Positions 10,791 through 21,869 of a stretch of DNA of 64,000 bases are shown here, in pieces. A program made the translations under genes and the position numbers. Numbering within the stretch: the first letter of the stretch is position 1; the number at the start of each line of letters is the position of its first letter. The DNA comes from Brachionus manjavacas. Taxonomy: Eukaryota; Rotifera; Eurotatoria; Ploima; Brachionidae. The notes beneath the pieces are model-generated. The model saw only the letters and a program-made list of their open reading frames with translations, ran no database searches and had not been told where the DNA came from. Where the stretch lies: NCBI GenBank assembly GCA_019054805.1, contig JAHQIY010000012.1, positions 2,480,001 to 2,544,000 of the forward strand. Reading direction: 5' to 3'.

Positions 10791-11324
10791 AAAAAAAAAA
10801 AGTTAACTAAAATAAAAAAAGTATATAATAAAAGTATATATAATATAAAAAAAAAAATAAAAAAAAATAAAAATAAAGTAAAAAGGATTATAATTAACGA
10901 AATTAAAAATAAAAATAAAATATATATAGATATGCGATAAATTGAATTTTTATTTTTATTTTAACCTGAGTTATTTAAGTAGAAACCAGAGTTGTTTTTA
11001 AGTCACAAGTCTTAAGTCAAATCAATGACTTGACTTGACCAAGAAACCAAGTCGACACTTTCATCCACTGCACGAAATTCCGAGCAAGTGTTTATTTCTT
11101 TTTTCAAATGTATGTATTCGGATGATTTTTATTTTTAATATTTTCTAAAATTTTCAAAAATTTTGAATTTTTTAAATGATAAAAAGCTCTTTTATTTGTC
11201 TAGGAACAAAATTTATTTAAAGCTCTATTTAATTTTATAAAAATTAATAATGATTTTTTTTGGATTAAAATAAAGAATCTCTTGTCAGAGGGAGATTAAC
11301 GTTTATCATTACCATATTTAGGGT
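10791..11324. other. AT-rich intergenic DNA
   Basis: Poly-A and AAATAAA-type low-complexity sequence after the repeat; no gene seen. Confidence 0.5.
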
Positions 11325-11640
11325 GCTATGATCACTCCTCTTTCTGCTCTTCATCAATGACTTACCTTTTTCCATCACATACTTAAAAGCTCTCTTATTG
11401 GCCGATGATTCTACACTATACAGATCTAAAAATGACATTAATGTTCTACTGGAATTATTTCGTGAATCAATTAAAGAGATGATAAAATGGTGCACGTTTA
11501 ACAGACTCGATATCAACTGGTCCAAAACTTATGTTATGTTTGTAATAAAAAGAACGTGGATTTTCCGAATGAATAAACCACTCATTCAAACTTCTTGGCG
11601 GATTAATATCAAATTAAATTTTGCACATACTGTAGTCACA
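11325..11640 (+). pseudogene. non-LTR reverse transcriptase fragment
   Basis: A decayed RT palm can be read with a frame change: FLLFINDLPF-like residues before about 11390, then LLADDSTLYRS, the motif-C region with its Asp pair, followed by IKEMIKWCTFNRLDINWSKT, the usual post-YADD helix of jockey/CR1-type RTs. The rest of the element is not found on either side. It is a relic. Confidence 0.6.
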
Positions 11641-11987
11641 TAAGGAAGACTGTTACATTCCATAAAAAGACTTTGACATTGAATTTTTTTTATTTGAAAA
11701 GAAAGTTTAGAGGAAGAAATTGTTCCACTGTTTTTTTCTGTTTCTTTCTACAAATAATTAAATAATAGAATTTTAAATAAAAGCTTGAAAAATTTCTTTA
11801 ATTTAATCTACAATATTTTTTTCAGCGTCACTTCTAGTTACCCTCTCTCTTTTTTTGTTTTTTCTGAAAGGATCCTTTTAATATACTAGACAAAAGATGA
11901 AAAAATTTTAATTTTTAACTTAAAAATGAAATAATACGCTTGTTGATGGACAGTTTGTTTGCAATTTGAAATCTTCAAAATTTTTCT

Positions 11988-12380
11988 TATCTTCTTTGGC
12001 TTATAATTTTTTTTTCAAATAAAAAATTTGCTTTTTAAATCTTTCTCTTTTGCTTTCTGAATTTTTTTCAGGAGATTCACAAAGACGTTTGAAAGGAGCC
12101 ATAACTAATTAAGCTATAAAAAACTGTTGAAGTTTATTTTTATCATTTTATTTTCTGAAGTATTTTATAGAAAATGGCTCCTAAGCTAAAACCAAAAATA
12201 ATACGCTGTAAAAATAATAATAAGAAAAGCATAAACTGAGGATGAAGTTATTACAACTAGTGATTCTGAACATGAATAGAAAGTTAAGAGAGAAGATGAT
12301 TTAGAAATAATTGCAATCATTTACGAAATAGAAAACGACAAACATCCATTTCATTTCTTAAATCAGGTGCCAGGTAGTGT
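11988..12380 (+). repeat. direct copy of arm segment 13796-14168
   Basis: Both segments contain TTTTTTTCAGGAGATTCACA, CGTTTGAAAGGAGCCATAAC and the HPFHFLNQVPGS-coding end, in the same orientation. The copy abuts the outer end of the left arm at 12380, where similarity jumps to MULE sequence. It is absent from the corresponding place beside the right arm. Confidence 0.75.
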
Positions 12381-13500
12381 TAACGTTCACGCTTAACACT
12401 ATATTTCACAACATAATTTTCTTCTACATAATCATAAAAATCTTTAACTTTTGTATCAGATAAATCTTCACTATTTTTGAGTTCATTAAAAGCAATAAAG
12501 ACATCATTACAAGGTAAATAAGCTAAACAGTGTGGTAAAATAAATTTTTTCCGCATAACCTTGTTACTCCATTAATCGTTTTTTAAGCCTAGATTTATGA
12601 TTTTTCTAAACATTGACTGCTTAAAATGAAAAAAACAGCAATCGACTTGACTACCAGGAAAAACATTCTTGATAGACCCAATGAAAGCCTTCTCAAAATC
12701 TGAACTTATTGTTCTCGGAAAGGATGTTAGTCCTTCGCGTATTTTTTTAAAGAAAGAACGTACATAGGCTGTTAGTTTCTAGTTAATTTAGCTTCAAACT
12801 TGATATTTTGAATAAGCAATTGTGAACGTGTTATTTTAAGTAATAAAAAATAATTATTTTAATTTGATAATGTTATTTTGAACATTAAAACAACATGTAA
12901 TTTTCGCTTTTATGATTTTGCTATTTTGATCAATGCAATTTTAATACACAGCAGTAAATTTTATTTTGTAGCTAACGCATTCAATCAATTAATTTGTCAA
13001 TTAAAATAAGCTAAATATTTAATACTTTAATTTGCGAGGAACGAGCGGTCGCGTGACGAGCTGATTAAGCAGACACGCACACGTAGGTAAATCGTAGAAA
13101 AATCGTATGTGGAACAGTTTTAAAAAAATTTTTGACGTAAATCGTCAATAGACTATACACATTAATTGATAAATTACATGTTATTTTTTTCTTTTTCGAA
13201 ACTAATAAATTATAATAAACGTGCAAATAAAACATAACATTAAAGCTGAAAGTTAACGCCTCGTTACTCGCAATTATAAAGCCGTGCTTCCCTATCTTAA
13301 TAAAATAATATTCTCGAAAAAGCTTTAAAGATTTATTTGCTTTACCCATTGAGCATTTCATTTAATCTTTCATGATGAACTAAATCATCACTTTTCACAG
13401 CATATTAATGTCTAAATCTATCACCAAAAGTAGGACAACGTGTATTACAATCAGTTACAGTACATCTCCAAAATAAATTTCCATCATATGTAGTGCAGAT
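12381..13500 (-). pseudogene. decayed MULE transposase, left-arm copy
   Basis: Read on the minus strand, it mirrors the copy at 23215-24425: a FLYWCH-type zinc finger (WRCTVTDC..RCP..G..F.H) near 13500-13400 and the catalytic region SSDFEKAFIGSIKNVFPGSQ with C.FHFKQSIFRK near 12740-12610. The copy ends at 12380 before the C-terminal region that the right copy still has, and it carries stops, frame changes and a 270-bp insertion. It is not functional. Confidence 0.7.
13032..13300. mobile_element. small terminal-inverted-repeat element (GCGAGGAACGA family)
   Basis: It starts TTGCGAGGAACGAGC and ends with GCCTCGTTACTCGCAA plus about 20 more bases, so the ends are near-inverted copies. The right arm lacks this piece at the matching position, so it inserted after the duplication (or was lost from the other arm). 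TTAAT occurs on both sides and may be the target duplication. A relative lies at 39138-39662. Exact ends are uncertain by about 20 bp. Confidence 0.6.
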
Positions 13501-13640
13501 AAGAAAATAAGTAATTATTTAAACAAAGCATTGGTTTTTGTTTTTGAAAAACTGTTATTTGTCCACATTTTAAAATCTATGGACAATTTATTTAAATTTT
13601 CACTAAACTCGTCATTCATTTTTTTATTAGAAATGAAGTT

Positions 13641-13690
13641 AAATTTATTTATTTATTTGTAATTCTGTATCGAGCTTAAGCTCCTTAAGA
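13641..13690 (+). repeat. dispersed CCGAGCTAATGCTCC repeat, copy 2
   Basis: ATTTATTTATTTGTAATTCT followed by GTATCGAGCTTAAGCTCCTTAAG and an AAATAAAA-rich tail. It sits inside the decayed MULE area of the left arm. Confidence 0.55.
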
Positions 13691-13965
13691 TTTTAAAAGA
13701 TAAAAATAAAATAAAAAATCAAAATAAAGTTAAATATTATAAAATAAAAGAAAAAAATAAGAAAAAAAAGGAAAATATTAAAATTAAAATTAAATATCTT
13801 TGGCTTATTATTTTTTTTTCAAATAAAAAATTTGTTTTTTAAATCTTTCTGAATTTTTTTCAGGAGATTCACAAAGACGTTTGAAAGGAGCCATAACTAA
13901 TTTAGCTTTAAAAAACTGTTGAAGTTTATTTTTATCATTTTATTTTCTGAAGTATTTTATAGTAA

Positions 13966-14800
13966 AATGGCTCATAAGCTAAAACTAAAAAATGAAAAAA
14001 AAATCAAAAAGAAAAGCAAAAAATGAGGATGAAGTTATTACAAATAGTGATTCTGAAAATGAATAGAATGTTTAGAGAGAAGATGATTTAGAAATGATTG
14101 CAATCATTTACGAAATAGAAAACGATAAACATCCATTTCATTTCTTAAATCAGGTGCCAGGCAGTGTTGAAATTATTAAAATTCTCGAACTACTTGACAA
14201 GCATGAGTTTTTTTTTTTAAATCAAATGGTTTATTATTCAAAAATTTACTTTTTTTTATTTTTACAAGGAACAAGAATATCTTTTGGGCATGAACATGAA
14301 AAAAAACATCTTATTGTTAATCCAACGATTCAATGCTCAAAAATATTCAAAGTTCCTAAAACAAAAGTAAAATTATTAAAAATACCTATGCAAGACTTTT
14401 GAAAATTTTATTTTTCTTAAAAATATAATTTTTTTTTAAGATTTTTATTATCAAAGTCGATGCATAGACTTTTATTTTTATTATTGAGTTAATAAATTAT
14501 GTTTTTTCTAGACTGGTAAATTAAAAGAAATTAACAGCCTGGGTTTTAATTCAGTTGAAAAAGCTATATCTTCATTGAACGCGAATTTATTTAGGTTAAA
14601 TTCAAATATTTTGAAGTTAAACGAAGATCTAAAGGAGATTAAGGATTTTTAAGCGGCGAGAGAACTGAGATCCAATCTAAAAAAGTTTTTTCTGAAGTTC
14701 CTAGAAAAAGTTCAAGTAAAATGAATTTTTCTACCATGTCGGAAAAGTTTAGAAACGATTATTAATAATGAATCAATAGGTAAATTTTCTTTAAATAAAT
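13966..14800 (+). pseudogene. unrecognised multi-exon pseudogene, left-arm copy
   Basis: I do not recognise this protein. Several plausible exons can be read with stops between or inside them: a start-like MA(H)KLK.K with an EDEVITNSDSENE acidic stretch, EMIAIIYEIENDKHPFHFLN, then a piece reading EYLLGMNMKKNILLLIQRFN near 14270-14360, then TGKLKEINSLGFNSVEKAI and a Leu/Asn-rich coiled-coil-like segment (14515-14655). In-frame stops occur after SDSENE and after KEIKDF. The same pieces recur in the right arm and the first part again at 12180-12380. The acidic leader plus coiled coil resembles the BEN-like pseudogene at 26116 in general layout, but no homology is claimed. Confidence 0.35.
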
Positions 14801-15394
14801 GCAAAATGGTTAAATAAATAGTTTTTTTTAATAAAAAAGTTAATAATAACGAGTTTACAAAAGGAGGTTTAACGATGACGCTAATCAAACGCTGGCATAT
14901 TACCAATCAAAATATCCGAGCCAAATATTAGAAATTGATAGTATAAATATTATTTGAAGATATTTTTTTTTTCAATTAAATTTTTTGAAAATAAGCTGAG
15001 CTATTAAAGTTTGCTCCCAAAAACTCGAGCTTTAAAGAAGAGTTGTAAAAGGCTGCGAATTCAATTAAAACGGCGAAATGCACCAAAAAATAAATTTAAG
15101 ACTCTTTATTCCATTTGTATTTTTTGTTCCATTTGTACTTTAGCCAGAGCATTCAAAAAAGAATAAATTACTTTCATTGTCAAACATTTTTAAATAAAAA
15201 TTTCAAAATAACGAAATATTTTCGTATTTTTACTCTTTATAATTAAGATTTCCCATAATTTACGAAAAAAAAGGTAAAAAAAAGAAAAACTAACAAAAAT
15301 TTTTTATTTTCTTTAAAAATAAAAAACTATAAAAAAACAAAAAATTTTTTAAAAATTGTCAAAATTTCGGTTTTTTTTTTTGGACATTTTGGTT

Positions 15395-15525
15395 TATCCT
15401 TTTTTTACTATATTTTACGAAAAATATAGTAAATTTACGTAAAATTTTCGTAAATTTTTCGTAAATTTTTGATATTTTACGAAAATCTATTTATTTTTCG
15501 TAAAATATAATAAAAAATAGAAATA
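15395..15525. repeat. CGTAAA/TTTACG palindromic cluster
   Basis: A run of alternating TTTACG and CGTAAA words, including the near-perfect palindrome ACTATATTTT..AAAATATAGT at 15409-15432. The reverse-complement copy is at about 21155-21270 in the other arm. The function is unknown. Confidence 0.5.
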
Positions 15526-16046
15526 CAGATATTGTTACACCACTGTACGTAAATTACATTTTATAAAATTTAAAAAAAAATAATAGCTGAAAGCTGAGCT
15601 AGTTAAAAAATCTGAATTAATAATTTAAAAAAAACTCGAGCTTTAAAGACTATTTATTGATTAATAACTACCCGGTTATTATCTTGATATATCACTTAAC
15701 TTATTATTCTTTCTCTCCCGCGTAGAATAAGAAAAGACTGGAAAAGAAAAAATTATATTGTTAAAATAAATTGATTGATAATTTATTCTACAAATATTTT
15801 CCAACATTCTTGAAATTTTAAAACATAAAAGCTTGTTGATTGTAAATGGTTCTGGTGAAAATCGAATATAAAAGAAAAACAATGCTTGGAAAAATTTTTG
15901 TTGTTTTATATTTATCTTTTATTATATTTATGCATGAGAAGTCTCCGAAAAAAAAAATTAAAAAAAAAACTATTCAAATAGTTTTTGTATTATTATCAGA
16001 TCAGCAAATTTAAAATTTCGAAATTTGGCTATAATTGGATTTAAAT

Positions 16047-16159
16047 CGACACCCACAACATTTTCATTTAAATGATTAGTTATGGTCCGTAAATACAAAA
16101 TTCGAATTAAAAAAAAAATTAATTTAATAATTTAAACAAATTTTGGAGCATATAAATAA
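16047..16159 (+). promoter_or_regulatory. promoter of small repeat-protein gene A (CGACACCCACAACA motif plus TATA box)
   Basis: CGACACCCACAACA (16047-16060) and ATATAAATAA (16150-16159) lie upstream of the ATG at 16239. The same order, a CAACACCCAC-like motif and then a TATAAATA box 60-90 nt before the start, occurs at four other family genes, which supports a real promoter. The transcription start is expected about 30 nt after the TATA box. Confidence 0.6.
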
Positions 16160-16238
16160 AAGGGTGATAACACATTTAACTTCAAATAAAAAAAATTTAA
16201 TTTTTAATTTTTGACTAAACTAAATACAAAGAATCATA

Positions 16239-16559
16239 ATGGGTGCAGGTCGTTCTCAATGCTGTGTTCGAGCTATTCCAGTAGCTCCAGTTTTGCCAAT
16301 TGCTCCACCAATGCCAACGCCAACACCAGTGCCAGTGCCAATGCCAATGCCAGTTCCAATGCCAGTGCCTATGCCAATTAATCCTTGCGGTCCAGTTCAT
16401 CTTGGAGGAGGCTTAGGTGGCTATGGAATGGGTGGAGGATATCCCGACTTGGGTGGAGGATATCCCGGCTTGGGTGGAGGATATCCCGGCTTGGGTGGAG
16501 GATATCCAGGTTTGGGTGGAGGATATCCAGGTTTGGGTGGTTACCATGGTTTGTACTAA
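16239..16559 (+). CDS. small predicted lipid-anchored Pro/Met- and Gly-Tyr-Pro-rich protein, copy A
   Basis: 106 aa, single exon, not assigned to a known family. The N-terminus MGAGRSQCC fits the N-myristoylation pattern (Gly2, Ser6) with a basic residue and two Cys that could be palmitoylated; no signal peptide or transmembrane segment is present. Residues about 24-48 are a PMPTPTPVPVPMPMP-type Pro repeat with Pro at every second residue, then INPCGPVHLGGG, then five GGGYP(G/D)LG units and a GYHGLY end. A TATA box and the shared upstream motif precede it. Its twin in the right arm (20434-20114) is almost identical, so the two genes converge across the inverted duplication. The predicted site is the cytoplasmic face of a membrane; the role is unknown. 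A coat, matrix or adhesive-type structural protein is possible, but this is speculation. Confidence 0.75.
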   Translation: MGAGRSQCCVRAIPVAPVLPIAPPMPTPTPVPVPMPMPVPMPVPMPINPCGPVHLGGGLGGYGMGGGYPDLGGGYPGLGGGYPGLGGGYPGLGGGYPGLGGYHGLY

Positions 16560-17178
16560 AATAATTGCAATCTTTCAAGGATAGTTGTAATTGTTTGTCC
16601 TTTAAGAATCAAAAAATATTTTTTTATATTAATTATTACAGGAAAACATTTTTTTAGTAATAAAAAAATTTTAAAATATTTTTTAAAATTGAAAAGTTCT
16701 ATCTACCTGAAAATTGATATTAATCACACTGTTGCAACGATAAAATGATTTTATCATAATTTGCTTTTATTTCCGTAAAATACAAAATTCACAAGTTAAT
16801 ACTAATTTCCGTAAATTATCGTAATTTTTTGTCAAAATACGGTAATAAAAATTCTAGAAAAAAATATTTTTCTTGGGAAATTTTAGAGTTTTTAAATATT
16901 TATTTTTAAATGAAAATGTTAAATATAATTTAATAAAAATTTCTTTCATGATTTGAGTATCATTTTTTTTTAATTTGAAAAATATAGACCTATTGTTTCA
17001 ATTAATATATTATCAGTTGATCATATATTTTTGAATTCTAAAAGAAAATATTTTTTGTACTCAAAAAATGTTTTTGAGGATGATGTTTCGATGTTTAAAA
17101 AAATTTAGATGATGATATTTTATGAGAAACTCCATTTGGTAACTATTTGAGTCAATACTTTTTTCCTTTACGCATTGA
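16560..17178. other. 3' flank of gene A, inner end of the left arm
   Basis: AT-rich, with no coding frame. It is mirrored at 19493-20113. Confidence 0.5.
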
Positions 17179-17498
17179 CTCAAATTAAAACTTAAAAATA
17201 TATTTTACTTTTATTTTTTGTTTTAGACTTTCACAAAAGTTTAAGGAAGTTTTATTTTCTCGTCGATGAACCGATAACATGAGGGTATTTTGGGGTATCA
17301 AACAGCAGCAACCCTTAAATATTTGTTTCTAATGGCTTTAAAATCAATTAATAAATTCAATGATCAAACTTTTTTTTTTTTTAATTTCTTTCTTTATTTT
17401 TACTTTTAAAAAAAAATCAAAAAAAAAATCTTAAAAACTGACCAAGAAATTACCATTATGAGTAATATATATAATGCTTTTGCTTAATCCAACAATAA

Positions 17499-17592
17499 AA
17501 GTCTGCAAATACTCTGCAATGTAATTGCACACTTGATTGGAATACTTTGGTGTGCAAAATGCAGAGAATTGTCGTGTATTTTGCAGACTTAT
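17499..17592. mobile_element. 94-bp MITE-like element (TCTGCAAA family)
   Basis: The left end AAGTCTGCAAATACTCTGCA and the right end, reversed, AAGTCTGCAAAATAC form inverted repeats around a short centre. The same end sequence occurs at 50543-50640. Confidence 0.5.
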
Positions 17593-18454
17593 TTTACTTT
17601 ATTTTGAAACGAACTTCACATTTCCGATATTTTTCAACTCAGTTCGTCAAGATCTTTAATAAATATCCTAAAATTATAGTGTAAAAAATCTTTTTTTAAA
17701 ATATCATTTAAAATTTTCAATTGTTGAGAATTTTCTATTCTTTGTAAAAATTTTCCCTCTATTTTAGATAATATAAAGGTAATCTAGTCAACAAGTCCGT
17801 GTTTTTTTTCAAAATTAATATGTTCAATTAAGTAAATTGATGTCTTGGATCAAACTCAGTAACGTTTATAAATATTTTTTTTTCTAAGTTAGACAATTGT
17901 TTTGACTCTAAAACAGGTTTCATTCCTGTGAATCTCTTTATTTCCATGTTATTGCATAAAAAGAACAAATTTCTAAGATTTTCTCACACTGACCAAATGA
18001 TGGTGAAATCATAACTATAACATTACAGTATGCAATCACTGAAAGATTCATATCATTTGTAGAAGCTCCATTATTTAAATTGATTAATTCAATTAATTAT
18101 TATTATTACTGTTTTTAAAGTTATTATTCTTGCAGCTCAAAAAGGGACCTACATAAAATATACAAGATCACTAATTCTATATGTAGCTCTTCACAGAAAA
18201 GAACAACATTAGTGAAAGACAAAAAAGTTCGTATCCTAACAACTTAAAAAGAGGACTCAATATTACCTGTGAAATTAAAATTATTAGTTTACTGCTAAAA
18301 AAAGTGTCAAATATATTTATTTTTTGTTTATTTTACTTAGTTTTTTGCTTAAAAACTTATTTGTAACTAATAATGTTAATTTTTATTAGTTTTTTATCAA
18401 AAAAATTAGTTTAATATTTGCAGCTTTTTTTCAAGTTTAATTTTAATAAAATAA

Positions 18455-19301
18455 CTAATTTTGTTTTTTTAACGCTTGTTTTGCTTTATCAATCCTACCA
18501 GCCTTCTTTTTTGGTTCAATTGCTGTTTTTATGTAACGCTTTGGAATAGTTAGGAGATTTTGATTTACCGCTATTGAGATTAGATAATAACAATGGTAAT
18601 TTTTTAGATAGAACCAGCAGCTACATTTACTTGTTGCCCAATTATTCGTGTTAAAATCAATTATTTTTATTTTATCATTATACTCCATTAGTAAATCAAA
18701 ATTTAGGCCTTTGACTTTTGAATAGTTTTTATTTATATAATCACTGCTAATTAAGACTTCATTTTCTTTTGTTGTCAAAATAAACAAACTAGACCTTTTA
18801 CCAAAGCGCTTTATAATTGAATCTGTTGAATGCAAAAATTTCTTCTTCGTCATTCAATTTAGAACGGCACATTTTTGTACTACAACTAAAACAATCCTTA
18901 GTACCATCATTTGTTTTACGCATTCTAATTCTAGACAAATTGTTTTCTATATCATCTTTTAGAAAGTTATACGCTTGATCAATGCTTTCAAATTCACGAG
19001 TAAATGTAAAGTGTGCTAGAACTCTTGTTCTTTTTCCATTTTTATTTATTTCCTCTACCAAATCACCGTCAGATTCAACTTCTACTGGTGGCGTATTTAT
19101 TTGAACATCTGTAAATTCTTCTTCTTCCTCACTACGTTCTTCTAATTGTTCTTCGTTTTCAACTTGACCAACATTAATACCATTTAGAGTGATATAATCG
19201 TTTAATCTTTTTATTAAATGAGACTTATTACCTTGATAAGATATTTTATATTCTTTGCATTTTTCTTTAAGAGTAATCACTAAATACGATGAATCAAACA
19301 T
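18455..19301 (-). pseudogene. internally deleted MULE protein: SAP domain, FLYWCH-like finger and SWIM remnant
   Basis: It lies in the spacer between the two arms, on the minus strand. The first frame (19301-18798) begins MFDSSYLV and carries a SAP-type DNA-binding domain (residues about 8-40, ending SHLIKRLNDYI), an acidic linker, and FTFTREFESIDQAYNF with a Cys pair (CFSC..MC) like a FLYWCH/WRKY-type finger. The second frame (18853-18455) carries a SWIM-like CSCWFYLKNYHCYY, in which the last His of CxC...CxH is Tyr, and a basic tail. The frames overlap and are out of register near 18830. The DDE catalytic core expected between finger and SWIM is absent. It is therefore a non-autonomous, probably dead derivative. 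Confidence 0.55.
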
Positions 19302-20113
19302 TTTGGCATATGATAAAATATTTCAAACTCAGAGTAATAATTTATAATGTAAAAGAATTATTTTTTTCAAACAATAAAAATACTTAGCAAAAAACATTAA
19401 TTTTAAGCAATAAACTAAGTAGTGCAAATAAAAAAATTTTTGCCAACATAAGACAATTTATTTTCTTAGCAAAAAAATAAAAAAATAGACATTGTCAATG
19501 CGTAAAGGAAAAAAGTATTGACTCAAATAGTTACCAAATGGAGTTTCTCTTAAAATATCATCATCTAAATTTTTTTAAACATCGAAACATCATCCTCAAA
19601 AACATTTTTTGAGTACAAAAAATATTTTCTTTTAGAATTCAAAAATATATGATCAACTGATAATATATTAATTGAAACAATTGGTCTATATTTTTCAAAT
19701 TAAAAAAAAATGATACTCAAATCATGAAAGAAATTTTTATTAAATTATATTTAACATTTTCATTTAAAAATAAATATTTAAAAACTCTAAAATTTCCCAA
19801 GAAAAATAATTTTTTCTAGAATTTTTATTACCGTATTTTGACAAAAAATTACGATAATTTACGGAAATTAGTATTAACTTGTGAATTTTGTATTTTACGG
19901 AAATAAAAGCAAATTATGATAAAATCATTTTATCGTTGCAACAGTGTGATTAATATCAATTTTCAGGTAGATTGAACTTTTCAATTTTAAAAAATATTTT
20001 AAAATTTTTTTATTACTAAAAAAATGTTTTCCTGTAATAATTAATATAAAAAAATATTTTTTGATTCTTAAAGGACAAACAATTACAACTATCCTTGAAA
20101 GATTGCAATTATT

Positions 20114-20434
20114 TTAGTACAAACCATGGTAACCACCCAAACCTGGATATCCTCCACCCAAGCCTGGATATCCTCCACCCAAGTCGGGATATCCTCCACC
20201 CAAGCCTGGATATCCTCCACCCAAGCCGGGATATCCTCCACCCATTCCATAGCCACCTAAGCCTCCTCCAAGATGAACTGGACCGCAAGGATTAATTGGC
20301 ATAGGCACTGGCATTGGAACTGGCATTGGCATTGGCACTGGCACTGGTGTTGGCGTTGGCATTGGTGGAGCAATTGGCAAAACTGGAGCTACTGGAATAG
20401 CTCGAACACAGCATTGAGAACGACCTGCACCCAT
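20114..20434 (-). CDS. small predicted lipid-anchored Pro/Met- and Gly-Tyr-Pro-rich protein, copy B
   Basis: 106 aa. It is identical to copy A through MGAGRSQCC, the Pro repeat and INPCGPVHLGGG. Within the Gly-Tyr-Pro units the single Asp-containing repeat (YPDLG) is the third unit here but the first in copy A, so the repeat tract differs by more than point mutation (unit exchange or gene conversion). The predicted N-myristoylation (Gly2, Ser6) and Cys8-Cys9 acylation are as in A. It converges on copy A across a 3.5-kb interval. The upstream promoter is duplicated too, so both copies are likely expressed. The function is unknown. Confidence 0.75.
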   Translation of the reverse strand: MGAGRSQCCVRAIPVAPVLPIAPPMPTPTPVPVPMPMPVPMPVPMPINPCGPVHLGGGLGGYGMGGGYPGLGGGYPGLGGGYPDLGGGYPGLGGGYPGLGGYHGLY

Positions 20435-20513
20435 TATGATTCTTTGTATTTAATTTAGTCAAAAATTAAAAATTAAATTTTTTTTATTTGAAGTTAAATG
20501 TGTTATCACCCTT

Positions 20514-20626
20514 TTATTTATACGCTCCAAAATTTGTTTAAATTATTAAATTAATTTATTTTTTAATTTGAATTTTGTATTTACGGACCATAACTAATCA
20601 TTTAATGAAAATGTTGTGGGTGTCGA
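20514..20626 (-). promoter_or_regulatory. promoter of gene B
   Basis: In gene orientation, CGACACCCACAACAT (20626-20612) is followed by GTATAAATAA (20523-20514), 80 nt before the start codon at 20434. This is a duplicate of the gene A promoter. Confidence 0.6.
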
Positions 20627-21860
20627 TTTAAATCCAATTATAGCCAAATTTCGAAATTTTAAATTAGCTGATCTGATAATAATACAAAAACTATTTGAAT
20701 AGTTTTTTTTTTAATTTTTTTTTTCGGAGACTTCTCATGCATAAATATAATAAAAGATAAATATAAAACACCAAAAATTTTTCCAAGCATTGTTTTTCTT
20801 TTATATTCGATTTTCACCAGAACCATTTACAATCAACAAGCTTTTATGATTTAAAATTTCAAGAATGTTGGAAAATATTTGTAGAATAAATTATCAATCA
20901 ATTTATTTTAACAATATAATTTTTTCTTTTCCAGTCTTTTCTTATTCTACGCGGGAGAGAAAGAATAATAAGTTAAGTGATATATCAAGATAATAACCGG
21001 GTAGTTATTAATCAAAAAATAGTCTTTAAAGCTCGAGTTTTTTTAAAATTATTAATTCAGATTTTTTAACTAGCTCAGCTTTCAGCTATTATTTTTTTTT
21101 AAATTTTATAAAATGTAATTTACGTACAGTGGTGTAACAATATCTGTATTTCTATTTTTTATTATATTTTACGAAAAATAAATAGATTTTCGTAAAATAT
21201 CAAAAATTTACGAAAAATTTACGAAAATTTTACGTAAATTTACTATATTTTTCGTAAAATATAGTAAAAAAAAGGATAAACCAAAATGTCCAAAAAAAAC
21301 CGAAATTTTGACAATTTTTAAAAAATTTTTTGTTTTTTTATAGTTTTTTATTTTTAAAGAAAATAAAAAATTTTTGTTAGTTTTTCTTTTTTTTACCTTT
21401 TTTTTCGTAAATTATGGGAAATCTTAATTATAAAGAGTAAAAATACGAAAATATTTCGTTATTTTGAAATTTTTTATTTAAAAATGTTTGACAATGAAAG
21501 TAATTTATTCTTTTTTGAATGCTCTGGCTAAAGTACAAATGGAACAAAAAATACAAATGGAATAAAGAGTCTTAAATTTATTTTTTGGTGCATTTCGCCG
21601 TTTTAATTGAATTCGCAGCCTTTTACAACTCTTCTTTAAAGCTCGAGTTTTTGGGAGCAAACTTTAATAGCTCAGCTTATTTTCAAAAAATTTAATTGAA
21701 AAAAAATATCTTCAAATAATATTTATACTATCAATTTCTAATATTTGGCTCGGATATTTTGATTGGTAATATGCCAGCGTTTGATTAGCGTCATCGTTAA
21801 ACCTCCTTTTGTAAACTCGTTATTATTAACTTTTTTATTAAAAAAAACTATTTATTTAAC
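20627..21860. other. right-arm non-coding DNA
   Basis: Mirror of 14920-16040. It includes the TTTACG/CGTAAA palindromic cluster at about 21155-21270. No gene seen. Confidence 0.5.
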
Positions 21861-21869
21861 CATTTTGCA

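Larger units (their letters stand above)
12381..17178 (+). repeat. left arm of a large inverted duplication
   Basis: This segment matches the reverse complement of 19493-24087 along its whole length with few differences. The inner end is clear: 17101-17178 reversed equals 19493-19570 apart from single-base changes. Outside 12380 the similarity stops. The arm contains a small repeat-protein gene (16239, +), an unrecognised pseudogene (13966-14800) and MULE debris on the minus strand. A 270-bp insertion at 13032-13300 is found only in this arm. Confidence 0.9.
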
